NCBI GenBank assembly: GCA_032164245.1
Contig: JAVMKO010000003.1
Location: 34,285,390 to 34,349,389, forward strand
Origin: Sternotherus odoratus
Lineage: Eukaryota > Chordata > Testudines > Kinosternidae
Direction: 5' to 3'
DNA: 64,000 bases
Numbering within the stretch: the stretch's first letter is position 1; each line of letters starts with the position of its first letter. The notes under the pieces are model-generated. The model searched no databases. It was not told the DNA's origin and saw nothing but the letters and a program-made list of their open reading frames with translations. Made by a program: the position numbers and the translations under genes. This document shows, one piece after another, positions 13,281 through 24,614 of the stretch.

Positions 13281-13754
13281 TTTATATCCATACTATTAGC
13301 AAAAGGAAGCATGTAAAATACCAAACCCAGTTCCCATTTCTTCAGGTACTTGAGTCCCTGAGATGGTGTAAACCAAATCAAAAACTCCCATCTGAGGCAC
13401 TCTATTTACTTTTCCCTCCATCTCTGTTTCCAAATGATCTCCATGGGTTGTAAGTATGCACAGTGCAAGATTATTTTGGTGCAACGTGCACTTGTCACAG
13501 ATAACAGGTCCTCTTCCTAGGCAACTACTGAAAGTTAATTGAGAAGATGGACTTTAATGCAACACACAGAGAAACTTTATTTAACGGAGACGTCAATAAT
13601 TGAAATCATATGCAAGGATCAATATACATAATAATTAGAATAAGATAAATACGGTAAAATGGCTTCCTGCACTGTTAATACACCCATAGAATCAAGGAAC
13701 TAAATCTATTTAGTAATGGACTCTTCAATCTAGCAGAGAAAGGTATAATATGAT
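13281..13754. other. Non-coding DNA, no feature recognised
   Basis: About 470 bp separating the Tigger-like element from a CR1 fragment. No terminus, coding signal or RNA-like fold was noticed. Confidence 0.5.
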
Positions 13755-14001
13755 CCAGTGGCTGAAACTTCAAGCCAGACAAATTGATCCCGGAAATAAG
13801 GTGTACATTTTTCACAGTGAAACTAATTAACCATTTGAAACAACTTACCAAGGGTTATGGAAGAGTCTTCCTCACTGACGATTTTAAATTCAAGATTTAA
13901 TGTTTTTATAAAAGATATACTTTAGGAATTATTTTTGGGAAAGTTCTATGACTTTTGTTATAGATGATCAGAATGATTCCTTTTGGCCTTGGAATCTATG
14001 A
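13755..14001 (+). mobile_element. CR1 LINE 3' end, sense orientation
   Basis: Matches in layout the fragment at 44370-44653. It runs GCCAGACAAATTGATC, GTGTACATTTTTCACAGTG, AACTAATTAACCATTTG, then AAAAGATATACTTTAGGAATT and a tail ending TTGGCCTTGGAATCTATGAA. These are conserved CR1 C-terminal coding and 3' UTR blocks. The tail reaches the 3' end without a long octamer array. Confidence 0.75.
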
Positions 14002-15838
14002 ATTCAGTATGCACTATAGTCTTTATTTAAATCAGAATTTAATTATTTTCTTTCACAGATAAGAGAAAGAGGTCATGCCTCTAGTAAGAGACACACTGAA
14101 CTCAATTTCAAAGCCTTTAAAATGCAAAATAAGAATAAAGGTTGGAAAATAAAGCACACTCCCAATGTAACACACATTATCATGGGCAAATGGCTGAAGA
14201 GAAGAAAAATGGATTTCCCAAACCAAAATTATTTAATTATTCCAGTATATTGTTTCTGTTTTAATGCAGCTTTTGAATGAATTATAAAGGTCCATAGAGT
14301 AAACAACATATGCTATAGCTCTGATTGTCAACATGCCATGTCCCTGTGTCTGTTAATCCTGCATATAATAATTACAACCAGGGCCTACATCTCCTTCACA
14401 CACTGGAAAAAAATCCTTTTAACATGGGGAGAAACAACCTTAAGAATTATCCTACCATCTTGTAATTTCCACACGTTTGTCCAGTCCCAGAGGGAATGGT
14501 TTCATGACTGTTTGCTTTACCATGCTGAGTTTCCCATTCTGCAGCCCCACATTCTGCAACAAGCCACTGCCTGCAGATGTTCGAAATGCATTTTCATTTT
14601 ACAAACTACTGTCTTGGCACAAACCTGAATATCTGCAGGCAGTTAATGACTGACAAAAGGGATTAACAAACAAATATATTTTGAGAAATCCTTTCCAGTC
14701 TTTGGAGCTACTCTGCAGAGGGGTTACTTCTGTACATGCTCTGCCTCCTCTTGACCCCTGCACACTGCCACACATGGATCACACACTCCTTAGGTGGCTT
14801 TCCACACCAAGTCATTATTGGGCAAGGGAACCATAGCATTCCTGTACATGGGGTGACATTTCAACCACAGAAGAGGGGCTGGATTTGCTCTGGATTTGTG
14901 GAGATTAAATGTTATTTAATATTGTTCAAATTGTTAGCAGCCTGAATTTAGGCATCCTGAAACTGATTTTAGCATAGTTGCCAACTTTAATGCAGTAAAT
15001 AAGCACCCCGACTTTCACAATAAGTGAAAAATAAAGCTAATCCTATTTCAAAACAAGGGCAAAACTAGTTACTCCCTAAGAACCCGGCAAAGTTTGGGAC
15101 TGTTCTGGGCCCACTGTGCACTGTTGACTCTCTCCCCACCTTGCCCCACTTGCCCAGAGCCGATCAAAAAAGAAAAGAAAGAAGAAGTAGAAGTAACAAG
15201 ATACAAAAAGCTACAAGTCAAATAAGCAACAAGTTTCAAGCCAAAAACTAGCAAACAAGCAACTCACAAGCTAATTGAGCCAAAAACAATCCCAATTTCT
15301 GCGGGTGTGGGGTTTTTTTTTGTTTTTTTGTGAAGGTTTGGCATGTCTGGATTTTTGATGGAAAACAGACCAAAAGAGAAAAGCCATGCTGTTTCAGTGA
15401 ATCTTCCTGTATAATGCTTTTAATAACTAGATGATTAAGTACAAATGCATACATAATCAATTAGATTTTAAAGCCCATATCAAATTTGAATCTGTAAATT
15501 TTTCTTTAAATTAGTTACTGAATTTTTCAGCTTCTGTACTTAATTTTCTTGTCTTTATCTCAAGGAAACCTCACCATACTAAATTTCTTCACAGCATGCT
15601 CCTGAACTCATTTTGAATGTTGAACTGTAGCCTCTGACAAAATTAAATATACAATTGTAGTTTTTTTCTTTGTTTTGTTATGAAATATCTTAGGTATTTT
15701 TCTCCCAAAGCCACCAGAGACAACAAATAAATGGGATATTTCCCTTCATTTGGAAGAGACAGAATTCAGTATATCTGAATTACATTCTTTAATATAATTT
15801 TAATAAAGTCTGCCAGTAATATTACCGCAGAATGGCCC
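14002..15838. other. Non-coding DNA with a possible unclassified repeat at 14975-15350
   Basis: No gene is seen. The subregion 14975-15350 starts with AGTTGCCAACTTTAATG and has many near-repeats of AAGCAACAAG, CAAGCCAAAAAC and CAAACAAGCAAC. This resembles an abundant turtle interspersed repeat, but I could not define its ends or class. Confidence 0.4.
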
Positions 15839-15839
15839 A

Positions 15840-16385
15840 GGACACACACCTGACAGGTGAAATTATCTTGAGCTATTTTGTATCATCTGCAAATTTTCTC
15901 ATCTCACTCTTTATCCCTTTTTTGAGATCATTTATGAATATATTGAGAAGAACTGGGCCCAGTACAGACCCCTGGGGCACATCTCTATTTACAGCTCTCT
16001 ATTACTTATAATTTATTCCTACCCTTTTTTCCTATCTTTTAACCAGTGACCAGTCCAGTAGAGAACTTTACCTCTTATCCCATGATGGGTTATTTTGTTT
16101 AAGATCCTTTGGTGAGGGACCCTGTCAAAGGCTTTCTGAAAATCTAAGTATGCTATATCCACTGGATCCCCATTGTACACATGCTTGATGACCCCTCAAA
16201 GAATTCTAGTAGATTGTAAGGCATGATTTTTTTACAAAAACCATACTGACTCTTCCCCAACAGATTATGTTAATCTATTTGTCTGACAATTTTGTTCTTT
16301 ACTATCATTTCAACCAGTTTTCCCCGGTACTGAAGTCAGGCATATCAGCCTCTAATTGTCAGGATCATCTCTGGGGATCATGAAC
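15840..16385 (-). pseudogene. CR1 LINE reverse transcriptase fragment
   Basis: On the minus strand the translation gives QKAFDRVPHQR, then [19 protein letters not shown], then MRKFADDTK. These are the CR1/jockey-type reverse transcriptase blocks in the right order. The catalytic aspartate pair lies at 15882-15887. At least two in-frame stops precede the VPQGSVLGP block, so the copy is dead. Only the middle of ORF2 is present: the 5' part and the 3' UTR are missing. Confidence 0.88.
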
Positions 16386-16434
16386 TTCCTTAAACATATT
16401 TAGACATACTTTGTCAATGTGTAAAGGAGACTTA

Positions 16435-17545
16435 GGGTATGTCTTCACTACAGGACTAGGTCGATTTCCCTTGATTCGATTTTCTAAACTCAACTTTAGA
16501 AAATCGAATCAGTGTGTCCCCACCAGGACAGCAGGTCGACAGTGGTCGACACTGTCTGTCCGTAAACTTTTGCAGGGGTTGACACAGCCCACATTGCACT
16601 GTGGGTAGGTAGCCCACAGTGCCGGGAGTGCTGGCCCCCCCCGCCCACCCAAGCAGCTCCGTGAACCCCCCTGCCCACCCAAGTAGCCCCGCACCAGACC
16701 CCCCCGCCCGCCCAAGCAGCCCCGCGAACACCCCCCGCCCAAGCAGCCCCGCGCCGGACCCCCCCGCCCACCCAAGCAGCTCCGCAACCCCCCCCGCCTG
16801 CCCCAGCAGCCCCGCGCCGGACTCCCCCGCCTGCCCCAGCAGCCCTGCGAACCCCCCCCCCCCGCCCAAGCAGCCCCGTGCCGGACCCCCCTGCTCGCCC
16901 AAGAAGCTCCGCGAACCCCCCTGCCCGCCCAAGCAGCCCCGCGCCGGACCCCCCCACCTGCCCAAGCAGCCTCGCGAACCCCCCCCGCCCGCCCGAGCAG
17001 CCCCGCGAACCCCCCAATTACCCAAGCAGCCCCGCGCCGGACCCCCCCCGCCCGCCCGAGGGGGGGGCAGTGCCGGGCTGCTCGGGCGGGCGGGGGGGTT
17101 CGCGGAGCTGCTTGGGTGGGCGGGGGGGTCCAGCGCGGGGCTGCTTGGGCAGGCGGGGGGGTTCGCGGCGCTGTTTGGGCGAGTCGGGGGTCCGGTGCAG
17201 GGCTGCTCGGGCGGGCGGGGGGTTCACGGAGCTGCTTGGGCAGGCAGGGGGGGTTGCGGAGCTGCTTGGGCGAGCGGGGGTCCGGCGCGGGGCTGCTCGG
17301 GCTGGCGGGGGGGTCCGCGGGGCTGCTCGGAGGTCGGAGGCTTAACATCAGATGCCTCTTCACTTACTCAAAATAGACCTAGAGAAGTCAATTTTAGCCT
17401 TACTTCTCTCGTCAAGCAGGAGTTACAAAGTCGATTTTGAGGGCCCTTTAAATCAACTTTAAGGGCATGCCTGTGAAGACAGGTACACCTTTAGTTCGAC
17501 TTAACGTCGTTAAAGTCGACGTTAAGTCCTAGTGAAGACATGCCC
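16435..17545. mobile_element. Harbinger-like DNA transposon filled by a GC-rich minisatellite
   Basis: The ends are imperfect inverted repeats: left GGGTATGTCTTCACTAC then AGGACTAGGTCG; right, on the complement, GGGCATGTCTTCACTAGG then ACTTAACGTCG. A subterminal GGGCCCTTTAAATCAAC block is shared in kind with the right end of the 2.4-3.7 kb element, so I place both in one superfamily. There is no transposase frame. The interior is almost wholly a C-rich then G-rich tandem array (separate entry). The three bases outside are TTA on the left and AAA on the right, so a 3-bp duplication is suggestive but not exact. Confidence 0.7.
16630..17340. repeat. GC-rich minisatellite with an internal strand switch
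   Basis: Two alternating unit types of about 30-34 bp fill the tract. Type 1 contains AGCAGCCCCGCGCCGGACCC and type 2 contains AGCAGCTCCGCGAACCCC, each followed by CCCGCCCGCCCA. Up to about 17060 the units read C-rich on the plus strand. From about 17065 the same units read G-rich (GGGCTGCTCGGGCGGGCGGG), so the tract forms a giant imperfect inverted repeat. The long proline- or glycine-rich open frames on both strands are a by-product of the array and are not genes. Confidence 0.9.
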
Positions 17546-18526
17546 AAAGTTGGAGTAACTGACATGCTGAGGACCTGGAACAAGGAGGAAAGCTTTCTTA
17601 GTAATCACATTGCGTAGTTTCCAAATTCAAGGCTAATGGTTACTTACAGAATGATTTTTATACAGACCACCAACTCACCTAACATCAATTCATGGTTCTC
17701 AAAAAATGTTAATTCTACAGACTCTATAAACTAGAAAAGGATCTAGAAACTACAATAGAACATGGACCAAAATTGAGAATTGCTGCTCTATTTTACAATT
17801 TGTAACAATCAAAAATCCAGCATCAACATCTAGTTTCTCATCTAAAATCTGATTCTCATTATGTTTCACTGTGTTGCTTTCATAAGTACAGTTGACAGAT
17901 CTTCTCTGGCTCCTTTTTAATTCTACTGATTTTACTTATAGTACACTTACAAAGGCAGATGCCTTATACAAGCATGTAAAATCACCACTACAGAAGTGCA
18001 GAATGGTTTATAAATGCCTAACTAAGAAAGCTAAATTATAAATAGAACAGCTCAAAGCAAGGCCTTTCAGAGTGTACTTCAGAAGTCTCTTGTGTAAGCA
18101 GAACAAAGGAGACAGAGAAGAAAGATGAAGGCTTTGGGCATATGATTACACACAAGTTCCTGACAGTCTTTTCTCTCTTATGAGACCACAAGACCTAACA
18201 TAAATTTAGGTAAATAACCCTCCAGGCCTGTCACAAAGTTCTTCATATGACTAAAGTGAATGTAAAAGCTAATAAGGCAGAGAGAATGCAAGACATGATT
18301 TCAAATGCTACAGTATTTCCAGGTGAGCTGAATAAGCAGTGTTGTAGGTCTGGGAGATAGAATTGCAAATCGGCATGGAAAGGGATTTACAGGAATCATC
18401 TAGTGAGCCTCACTGATTAAACTACTTTTTATTGTGAAACGTTTGCATATTTCAAAGTATTACATAAATAAGTCTTCCTTAAAAAACTAATGCCCGAGAG
18501 GAAATAGTAGAGCCCTGAGAGTATAC
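17546..18526. other. AT-rich non-coding DNA, no feature recognised
   Basis: About 980 bp between the Harbinger-like element and the solo LTR. No coding or repeat signature was recognised. Confidence 0.5.
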
Positions 18527-18531
18527 ATTAC

Positions 18532-19411
18532 TGTGACGGGGCTGAGCGGCCCCGCACCGGTACAGCAAGGGTTAACCCCTCTCTCTGGATAGAGGAAGCC
18601 ACACCCCGGAAGCTCTGCTGGGCATGCTCCAGCTGGAGATCCAGCATAAAAGCCTGCAGAGCTGCTCAGTCGGGGCTGACCACCAGAGGGGAAGGACCTG
18701 TGTTACCAGCTCCTCAGGAGGAACAGCCAACACTCTGGGACCCAGACAACAGCCTGGCTGCAACGCCGCTGGAGGACCCATCCGCCATCGGCCCGGAGGG
18801 AGGACACTCTGACAGACCCCCGGACACTGAAGGCAGGGTAGGAAGTGACCCAGGGAACTTTTAAAGGGACAGACTAGCTCGGCGTGTTGCGGGCGGATCC
18901 CCGCCGAGCGTGGGGCGAGACCAGCCCCGCTGATAGGTGAGCCCTGGGTTGGGACCCGGTAGAGTGGGTGGGCCCGGGTCCCCCTACCCCTACGGCCATT
19001 AGGCCACGCTACCCCGAGAACGGGAAGCAATTACATTGACTCCGGCCACTGGGCCACGCTACCCCAAGAACGGGAAGCAATTACATTGACTCTGGCCACT
19101 GGGCCACGCTACCCCGAGAGCGGGAAGCAATTATATTGACTCCGGCCATTGGGCTGTGCTACCCCGAGAGCGGGAAGCAATTATATAGACTCCGGCCATT
19201 GGGCCACGTTACCCCGAGAGCGGGAAGCAATTCTATTGACTCCGGCCATTGGGCCACGCTACCCTGAGACCAGGGGACGCGTGTATAGACTCGGGCCATC
19301 AGGCCATGCTGCCCCCCCTTCCCTTGAGGGGGGGGTTTAGAGATGGGCAGAGATCCGTTGCCACGCCTAGCCCCAGCCTTCAGGGGGCGCTGTGGAACCG
19401 GACCCGCCACA
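18532..19411 (+). mobile_element. Solo LTR, 880 bp
   Basis: The unit starts TGTGACGGGG and ends CCCGCCACA, the TG...CA form of an LTR. It is flanked on both sides by the identical 5-bp sequence ATTAC (18527-18531 and 19412-19416). No internal retroelement sequence adjoins it, so it is best read as a solo LTR left by recombination between two LTRs. A TATA-like CATAAAAG lies at about 18645, and a 50-bp tandem array occupies 18993-19310. The family is not determined: the 5-bp duplication fits Ty3/gypsy or some endogenous retrovirus groups. The GC-rich interior contrasts sharply with the AT-rich flanks. Confidence 0.88.
18993..19310 (+). repeat. 50-bp tandem repeat inside the solo LTR
   Basis: About 6.4 copies of a 50-bp unit begin at 18993, 19043, 19093, 19143, 19193, 19243 and 19293. 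Each unit carries CGGCCA(T/C)TGGGCCACGCTAC, then CCCGAGA(A/G)CGGGAAGCAA. The sixth and the partial seventh units diverge. The tract lies downstream of the TATA-like box, in the transcribed half if the LTR promoter is where it appears to be. Confidence 0.92.
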
Positions 19412-19416
19412 ATTAC

Positions 19417-20928
19417 CATTGAGAAAAAGCAGAAACAGGGTGGAGGTAGAGAAGGGGAGGAGCTTTTATTGACAGTTTCTCAAATGAAAAGATTTAAAAT
19501 ACTATGGGGATACATTTTTGAAAGGTCTCTGATTTCATTCCCACAATCTACACACCAATATTCACATTCATTGGTTTACCTAAATCTCTTACATCACCCA
19601 CTGAAATTCAAGTTAATAATGAACACTTTTTCTCTTTCAAGACTTGTCTATGCTCTATCTAAAATGATCCCAATTCACTACTTAGTAAGTTGTCCATATC
19701 ACAGATAACACCCCCTTAATTAAAACTAAATGGTTCCTTTGCTACCATTCTGAGTGAAGAAGTTAAAGATTGAATGGGTGTAGAAACTGAAATACTCTTA
19801 TATTTTGTCTTGGTTAAACACCAACAATATGTTCAGTTGCTGGACAAGACACAAATACAGTTCCTGCTCTGAATGCCAGATATAAATAAAATAAAATTAA
19901 CTTTGTATACTTAAAACTATTACTTCATGCTCCTGATTTATGTGGGTTCATATTCGTTGACTTTAGCAGACATTGATAAAAAAGGAAGTGGGGTTGAGAG
20001 AGGGAGTAATTTTAGCAATAGGAGAAATCTAAGCATATGGGCAGCATTGAAGATTGGAAGGAGGAAGGAAACGGGATGGTGAGTAAAGCATCTTTGGTGG
20101 GGAGAAGACAATAAGGGGAACAGGCTAAATAACAAGATGTAGAGGTTGTGGTAGAATTGTGCATGGCCTCAAAGGAAGGAAGTTTAGACTCGCCACTGTT
20201 ATCAGAAGGAAGTGTATGACTGGATTTGAAGAATGGGTCTTTGACTTGTAAGAAATAAAGATCAAGCCATTAAAAGTAAAGCACTGCTAAATAAATCAGT
20301 TTAGAGAACCATTTATCCTAAAAATATATTTCTGTGCTTGAAAAGATGGGCAAGCACGTATCCTTGCCTTACACTTATATCTGTGCTCTGAACTAGGCAC
20401 GTAATATTTGTAGGTTCTCATTTCAGCATACAACAATTGTAATGCTTTTCAGCATCACTTGGATGTTCAACTGAATAAGCAACTAAGTTCACAATTGACA
20501 GTTTTGAGAATAAAATAGACTCATGGCTGTTTTCAAAATATAGCCTTCCACATTTCAAGAGGAAAGATTTGACTTTCTGAAGTCATTCAACAGTTGAGTT
20601 TGGTTCAGTGACCACTACATGCATGCAAGTAGTAACTCAGTTCCATTTCAGAGACCAGCTGTTGATCAAGAGGCTGTTTCTGCTAGAAGATAAAAAGATT
20701 ATCATTTTCTACTAAAGTTGTAGGGTTATGAACGATAAATGGCAATGATCTCTTCTAACAGGATATTCTTTCAGTGATCAGAGCATCAAATATATACTTG
20801 TAAGCAGAGAAAAAATAGCTCCACTAACAGCATAATACTACTATCCCGGATCTAAGTTTCTCCTACTCAGAATTCAAATTCAGAGAAAACTAAGTGAATA
20901 CAATGCTCCGTGTTAAAATAGTATAATT

Positions 20929-20961
<33 letters not shown>

Positions 20962-21669
20962 GAAAATATTAGGATAGTGGATTTTCTCTTGTTAAATGTT
21001 TTCCATTTGAGTTATGCTTCTATGCCCAAATTCAGCACAGAATTAGGCAGTTGGTCACATACCTTGCTGGATCAAGGAATAAAGAACATTGTCCGGCTAG
21101 GAGAGGGAGGGGTGTGTGGGTGTGGCCTCAGCCTGCTCCGTGTGAAAAGAAGGCTTCAGAGCATGGACTACCCCTTTTAAGCCCTTTGGCCCATCCGAAC
21201 TCCAGGGGATGTCAGCGTCGCCCCTTGTCCCCTTTTCAGCAGTTTGACCTCTCTCTTTCTCCCCTCCCATCCATAAAGCACTGTTCCCTTCATTCAGCCA
21301 GCCAACCAAATTCCCTGTCAGTTAAAGGTGTGATCATTGGTAAATGTGTGAGTTTGTCAGCTAATGGTTGAGGAGAGATCAGTACCTAAATGCTGTACTC
21401 AAGGCACAAAGAACCAAAAAAAGTATGCTACAGAAAAAAATATATTAAGGCAATGGGAAGGTGCAAAATCAAAACTGCAGTAAATAAGAGTAGCGAAAAG
21501 TAGGAAGGGCCGTAAGAATTCTGTAAACCAGAAAAAGAAATTTTGCATCTAGCACATAACTAAAACAATAGCAGATTTTCCATTTTCAAAACTCCATCAG
21601 TTAGGTAGAATTAATTCAATACATTTTAAGCTCCCTAATGTCAAATTTGGGGATAATTCTATCATCATA
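19417..21669. other. AT-rich non-coding DNA, no gene seen
   Basis: Contains the AG microsatellite at 20929. Around 19810-19880 is a stretch resembling an old L2/MIR-like repeat (GACACAAATACAGTTCC, CTGCTCTGAATGCC). The CT-rich segment 21160-21300 looks non-repetitive, and I cannot assign it. Confidence 0.5.
20929..20963. repeat. (AG)n microsatellite
   Basis: About fourteen AG units, one TAG interruption, then a few further units. Confidence 0.9.
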
Positions 21670-21856
21670 CATAAGAACATAAGAGTGGCCGTACTGGGTC
21701 AGACCAAAGGTCCATCCAGCCCAGTACCCTGTCTACCGACAGTGGCCAATGCCAGGGAACCCAGAGTGAGTGAACAAACACATGCAACTTCTATTGACAC
21801 TGATGGGAGACAGTCATGAGCAGTTGAAGGCAGAGTTAAATAGACTTGATCTATCT
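21670..21856 (-). mobile_element. CR1 LINE 3' fragment
   Basis: Starts with the octamer-like CATAAGAACATAAGAG, then CGTACTGGGTCAGACC, GGTCCATCCAGCCCAG and GACAGTGGCCAATGCC. It is the same subfamily as 11975-12250 but shorter. A second stub of the octamer (CATAAGAACATAAC) appears at 21859, probably the target-site copy or a second very short insertion. Confidence 0.75.
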
Positions 21857-22968
21857 TCATAAGAACATAACTTTCTGTTGTTTGAATATATGATAGTGTT
21901 GCACAATTTGTCATCTGAAAACTACAGCAAGAGCCAGGAATTCCTGAATTATAATAAGGACTCTGACACGGATTTCCTATGTATCCTTCAGCAAAGAATG
22001 TCTCTTGTCTATCTCAGTATTCCTGAACATGAAGTAGAAATAATACTACCTGCTAATACATGGAGGTAAAAAATGCAAGAAAAATACTTTAAAGATAGAG
22101 TGTGGTATATAATTATGTGATAGCTATGATATATAACTACTGAACAATATTTTGTAACATATTTTAAAAGCAGTCAAATAATACATAGGAATGTTGTCTG
22201 TTAAGATTTCAGCATTTTTTCTTATTTATGTGCCCCATTAATTAACCCAGCAATGTCTACATCTTTCAAAAAACAAATATACTAAAAGTAATGTGAAGAA
22301 GAAATAAAGATAAAAGAGTTTTTTTTAAAAAAAACCTGCAGTAGAAATCTAAGTGAAACAGTGAAGTACCACTAAGCAAAAATTAAATTGGAAAGCCCTG
22401 TCACTAAAAAGGAATGGGTTTATATTCTAAATTTCTGTCCTGAATGTTAGATCATTTTTTCCCCTTTGACAACTTTTAACACATGCTATTATTTCAAAGT
22501 CACCCTGGGCACTCATTTAGATGGACTCCTATTACCAAAATAATCCCTTCCCCTTTTAACATATTTAGTAGTTATATTTATCCTGATAATATTCTATTTG
22601 ACAATGGTATCACGGATGGAACTTTTTCAGCATGTGCAGGTTATTTAGACTCCTTTGTTCTTGACCTTGCATTCTACCATGAGCACTCTTCAGAGAAAAT
22701 GTCATTTGTTATCCAGGGATTCTGAGTCAATTTATTTATTTTTTTCAGTTTTTCTATGACTGAAAAGTTATGCTACTGCAGTTAATGTAAGAGCTTCTCC
22801 TGAGACGAATCTCTTTATTTTGGACAAAAGCTTGTTTCATTAGTGCACATAGCAAGAGAGGCTGCTGTGCCACGTGTACTTTCAGTCCTTAGGTAGTGCA
22901 TATGAGGTTTGTACTGTTACCTTCTGTGGGGGTACCAACCCAAGAGATCAGATCTAAGCATTAATGAT

Positions 22969-23041
22969 CTTAGCATTAATGATAAAGTATTATGTCTATG
23001 CTAAGCTTTACTGTGCTCTATATTATTTCCTAACTCCAATG
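22969..23041 (+). repeat. 73-bp direct repeat, copy 1
   Basis: Runs from CTTAGCATTAATGATAAAG to TTCCTAACTCCAATG. Copy 2 at 23898-23970 differs at a single base (A/G). Both contain the imperfect dyad TTAGCAT ... ATGCTAAG. Confidence 0.92.
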
Positions 23042-23522
23042 CATTGCATCAGGTTAGCTGGACATATCCTTTTCCCAGCAAGCACTGACACCCCCCATTT
23101 TTAAAGCTACACTGGTAAGCTAGTGCATCCCCCCCCCCCCTTGGAGAAATATAAGTGTACTTTGAGTCACTCTGACTCAGCCCTCTACACAGATTTTTGG
23201 AGAAGAAGGGCCTTCCACTGGGGTCTGTGCCACTAGACCAAACAGAGCTTAGAGATTTTAGGTCTAATCAATAGTCTATTGTGGTCACCTTATGATGTTT
23301 TAAATCTTTTAGACTCTAGTATCCTGTTCATAAAAAGGGGGAGGGGGAAGACTGTAATTTATCTATTATTTGAAAACAAGCAGAACAAAATGAAAAAAGA
23401 ACTATTTGTCCAATTATACAATTTTAAAGTAGTGCAAATAAAGGATTCAGCTAAGAAATACAAATTTAATTACAGTTTACTTGGTAAAAGAAAATGACCA
23501 AATGTTAGTGTGTTTTGTTATT

Positions 23523-23555
23523 TATTATTAATTATTATTATTATTATTATTATTG
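23523..23555. repeat. (ATT)n microsatellite
   Basis: About ten TTA/ATT units, ending in TATTGTTTTT. Confidence 0.9.
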
Positions 23556-23897
23556 TTTTTTGTCAAATATAACCCTGTACTTTACCCTAACAACTTCTGG
23601 TCCTTTACCTATTGAATGTGGTCTATGGAGGACAAGATGTGAAACCTCTCAACAGTCTCTCAATCTAAGTAAATATTTAACTCCACTAGCCAAAGTATTT
23701 TCCCCACGTGGTCTCTGGCAGGCTGAGATACCCAATCCCCTCCTAACTCATAAAGTAGGAACACCATATGAAACTTGGGGCCAAATTCTCTGCTGGTAAT
23801 GCTCTAATGAAATCAATGGAGTTACACCAGCAGAAAATGTGGGGTTACCTTTCTTTTCTAGTGAGCAAGAAATATAGGCCCTCCTTGAACCTATAAG

Positions 23898-23970
23898 CTT
23901 AGCATTAATGATAGAGTATTATGTCTATGCTAAGCTTTACTGTGCTCTATATTATTTCCTAACTCCAATG
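23898..23970 (+). repeat. 73-bp direct repeat, copy 2
   Basis: Second copy of the 22969 sequence in the same orientation, 929 bp downstream, with one mismatch over 73 bp. The flanks are unrelated, so only this segment was duplicated or inserted. Confidence 0.92.
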
Positions 23971-24614
23971 GTCATGTTCCCCATTAGCCATAGTGGATAG
24001 TCTATTCATATTCAATACAGAAAACATTCACTCATTCACCCTGAATGCAAGTAGTGATAAGACCAACAAATTTAAATTTTCAATACAAATAATGAATACA
24101 GTGGATTCATGTTTTTTTTTAAATGTTTTAGGTATGGGTATAATTGCAAAATCACTGAATGTATGCAGTTTCTTATTGAATAACCTATAAAAAGGCAAGA
24201 ACCTGGCACAAGAATAATTTAGACAGCCATTTGCTTATAGTACTGTGTTCCTGTCAGGAAAATGGTTATGTTTAAACCTAAGTATTCATTATACAACTAG
24301 CATTTTGAGTGCTCATTTGTTCAGCATTTTTATTATATGAACATACAGAACAAGGAGATTAATTATAAGATAGAAAGTTCTAGCTTAACCAAAACATTAG
24401 GCAGAGTTCCAAAACAGTAAGCAAAGAAACCTCCCAAGTCATCAAAAAATGTGCAGTAAAGTTTAAGGACAAGCAGATTTAACAAAGGGAATTTTATATT
24501 TTTTTCAGTACTTGAAGCATCACAAGTATGCAAAGTGCTTCACAAACTTCCAAGGAATGTTCCAAACCCAATCCATTTTTTTAGTAACACACACACACAT
24601 ACACGTTATCACAA

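Larger units (their letters stand above)
21875..24600. other. AT-rich non-coding DNA, no gene seen
   Basis: Holds a 73-bp sequence present twice (22969 and 23898), a run of twelve C near 23130, and an (ATT)n run at 23523. Near 23785-23835 is a short 'AATCAATGGAGTTACACCAG' block of the kind scattered through sauropsid genomes. No coding evidence. Confidence 0.5.

Noticed and set aside
16456..17440. Open frames of up to 284 codons on both strands at 16.5-17.4 kb
   Set aside because: They are proline-, glycine- or alanine-rich readings of a GC-rich tandem array in several phases at once. Unit lengths allow all frames to stay open. No domain is present.
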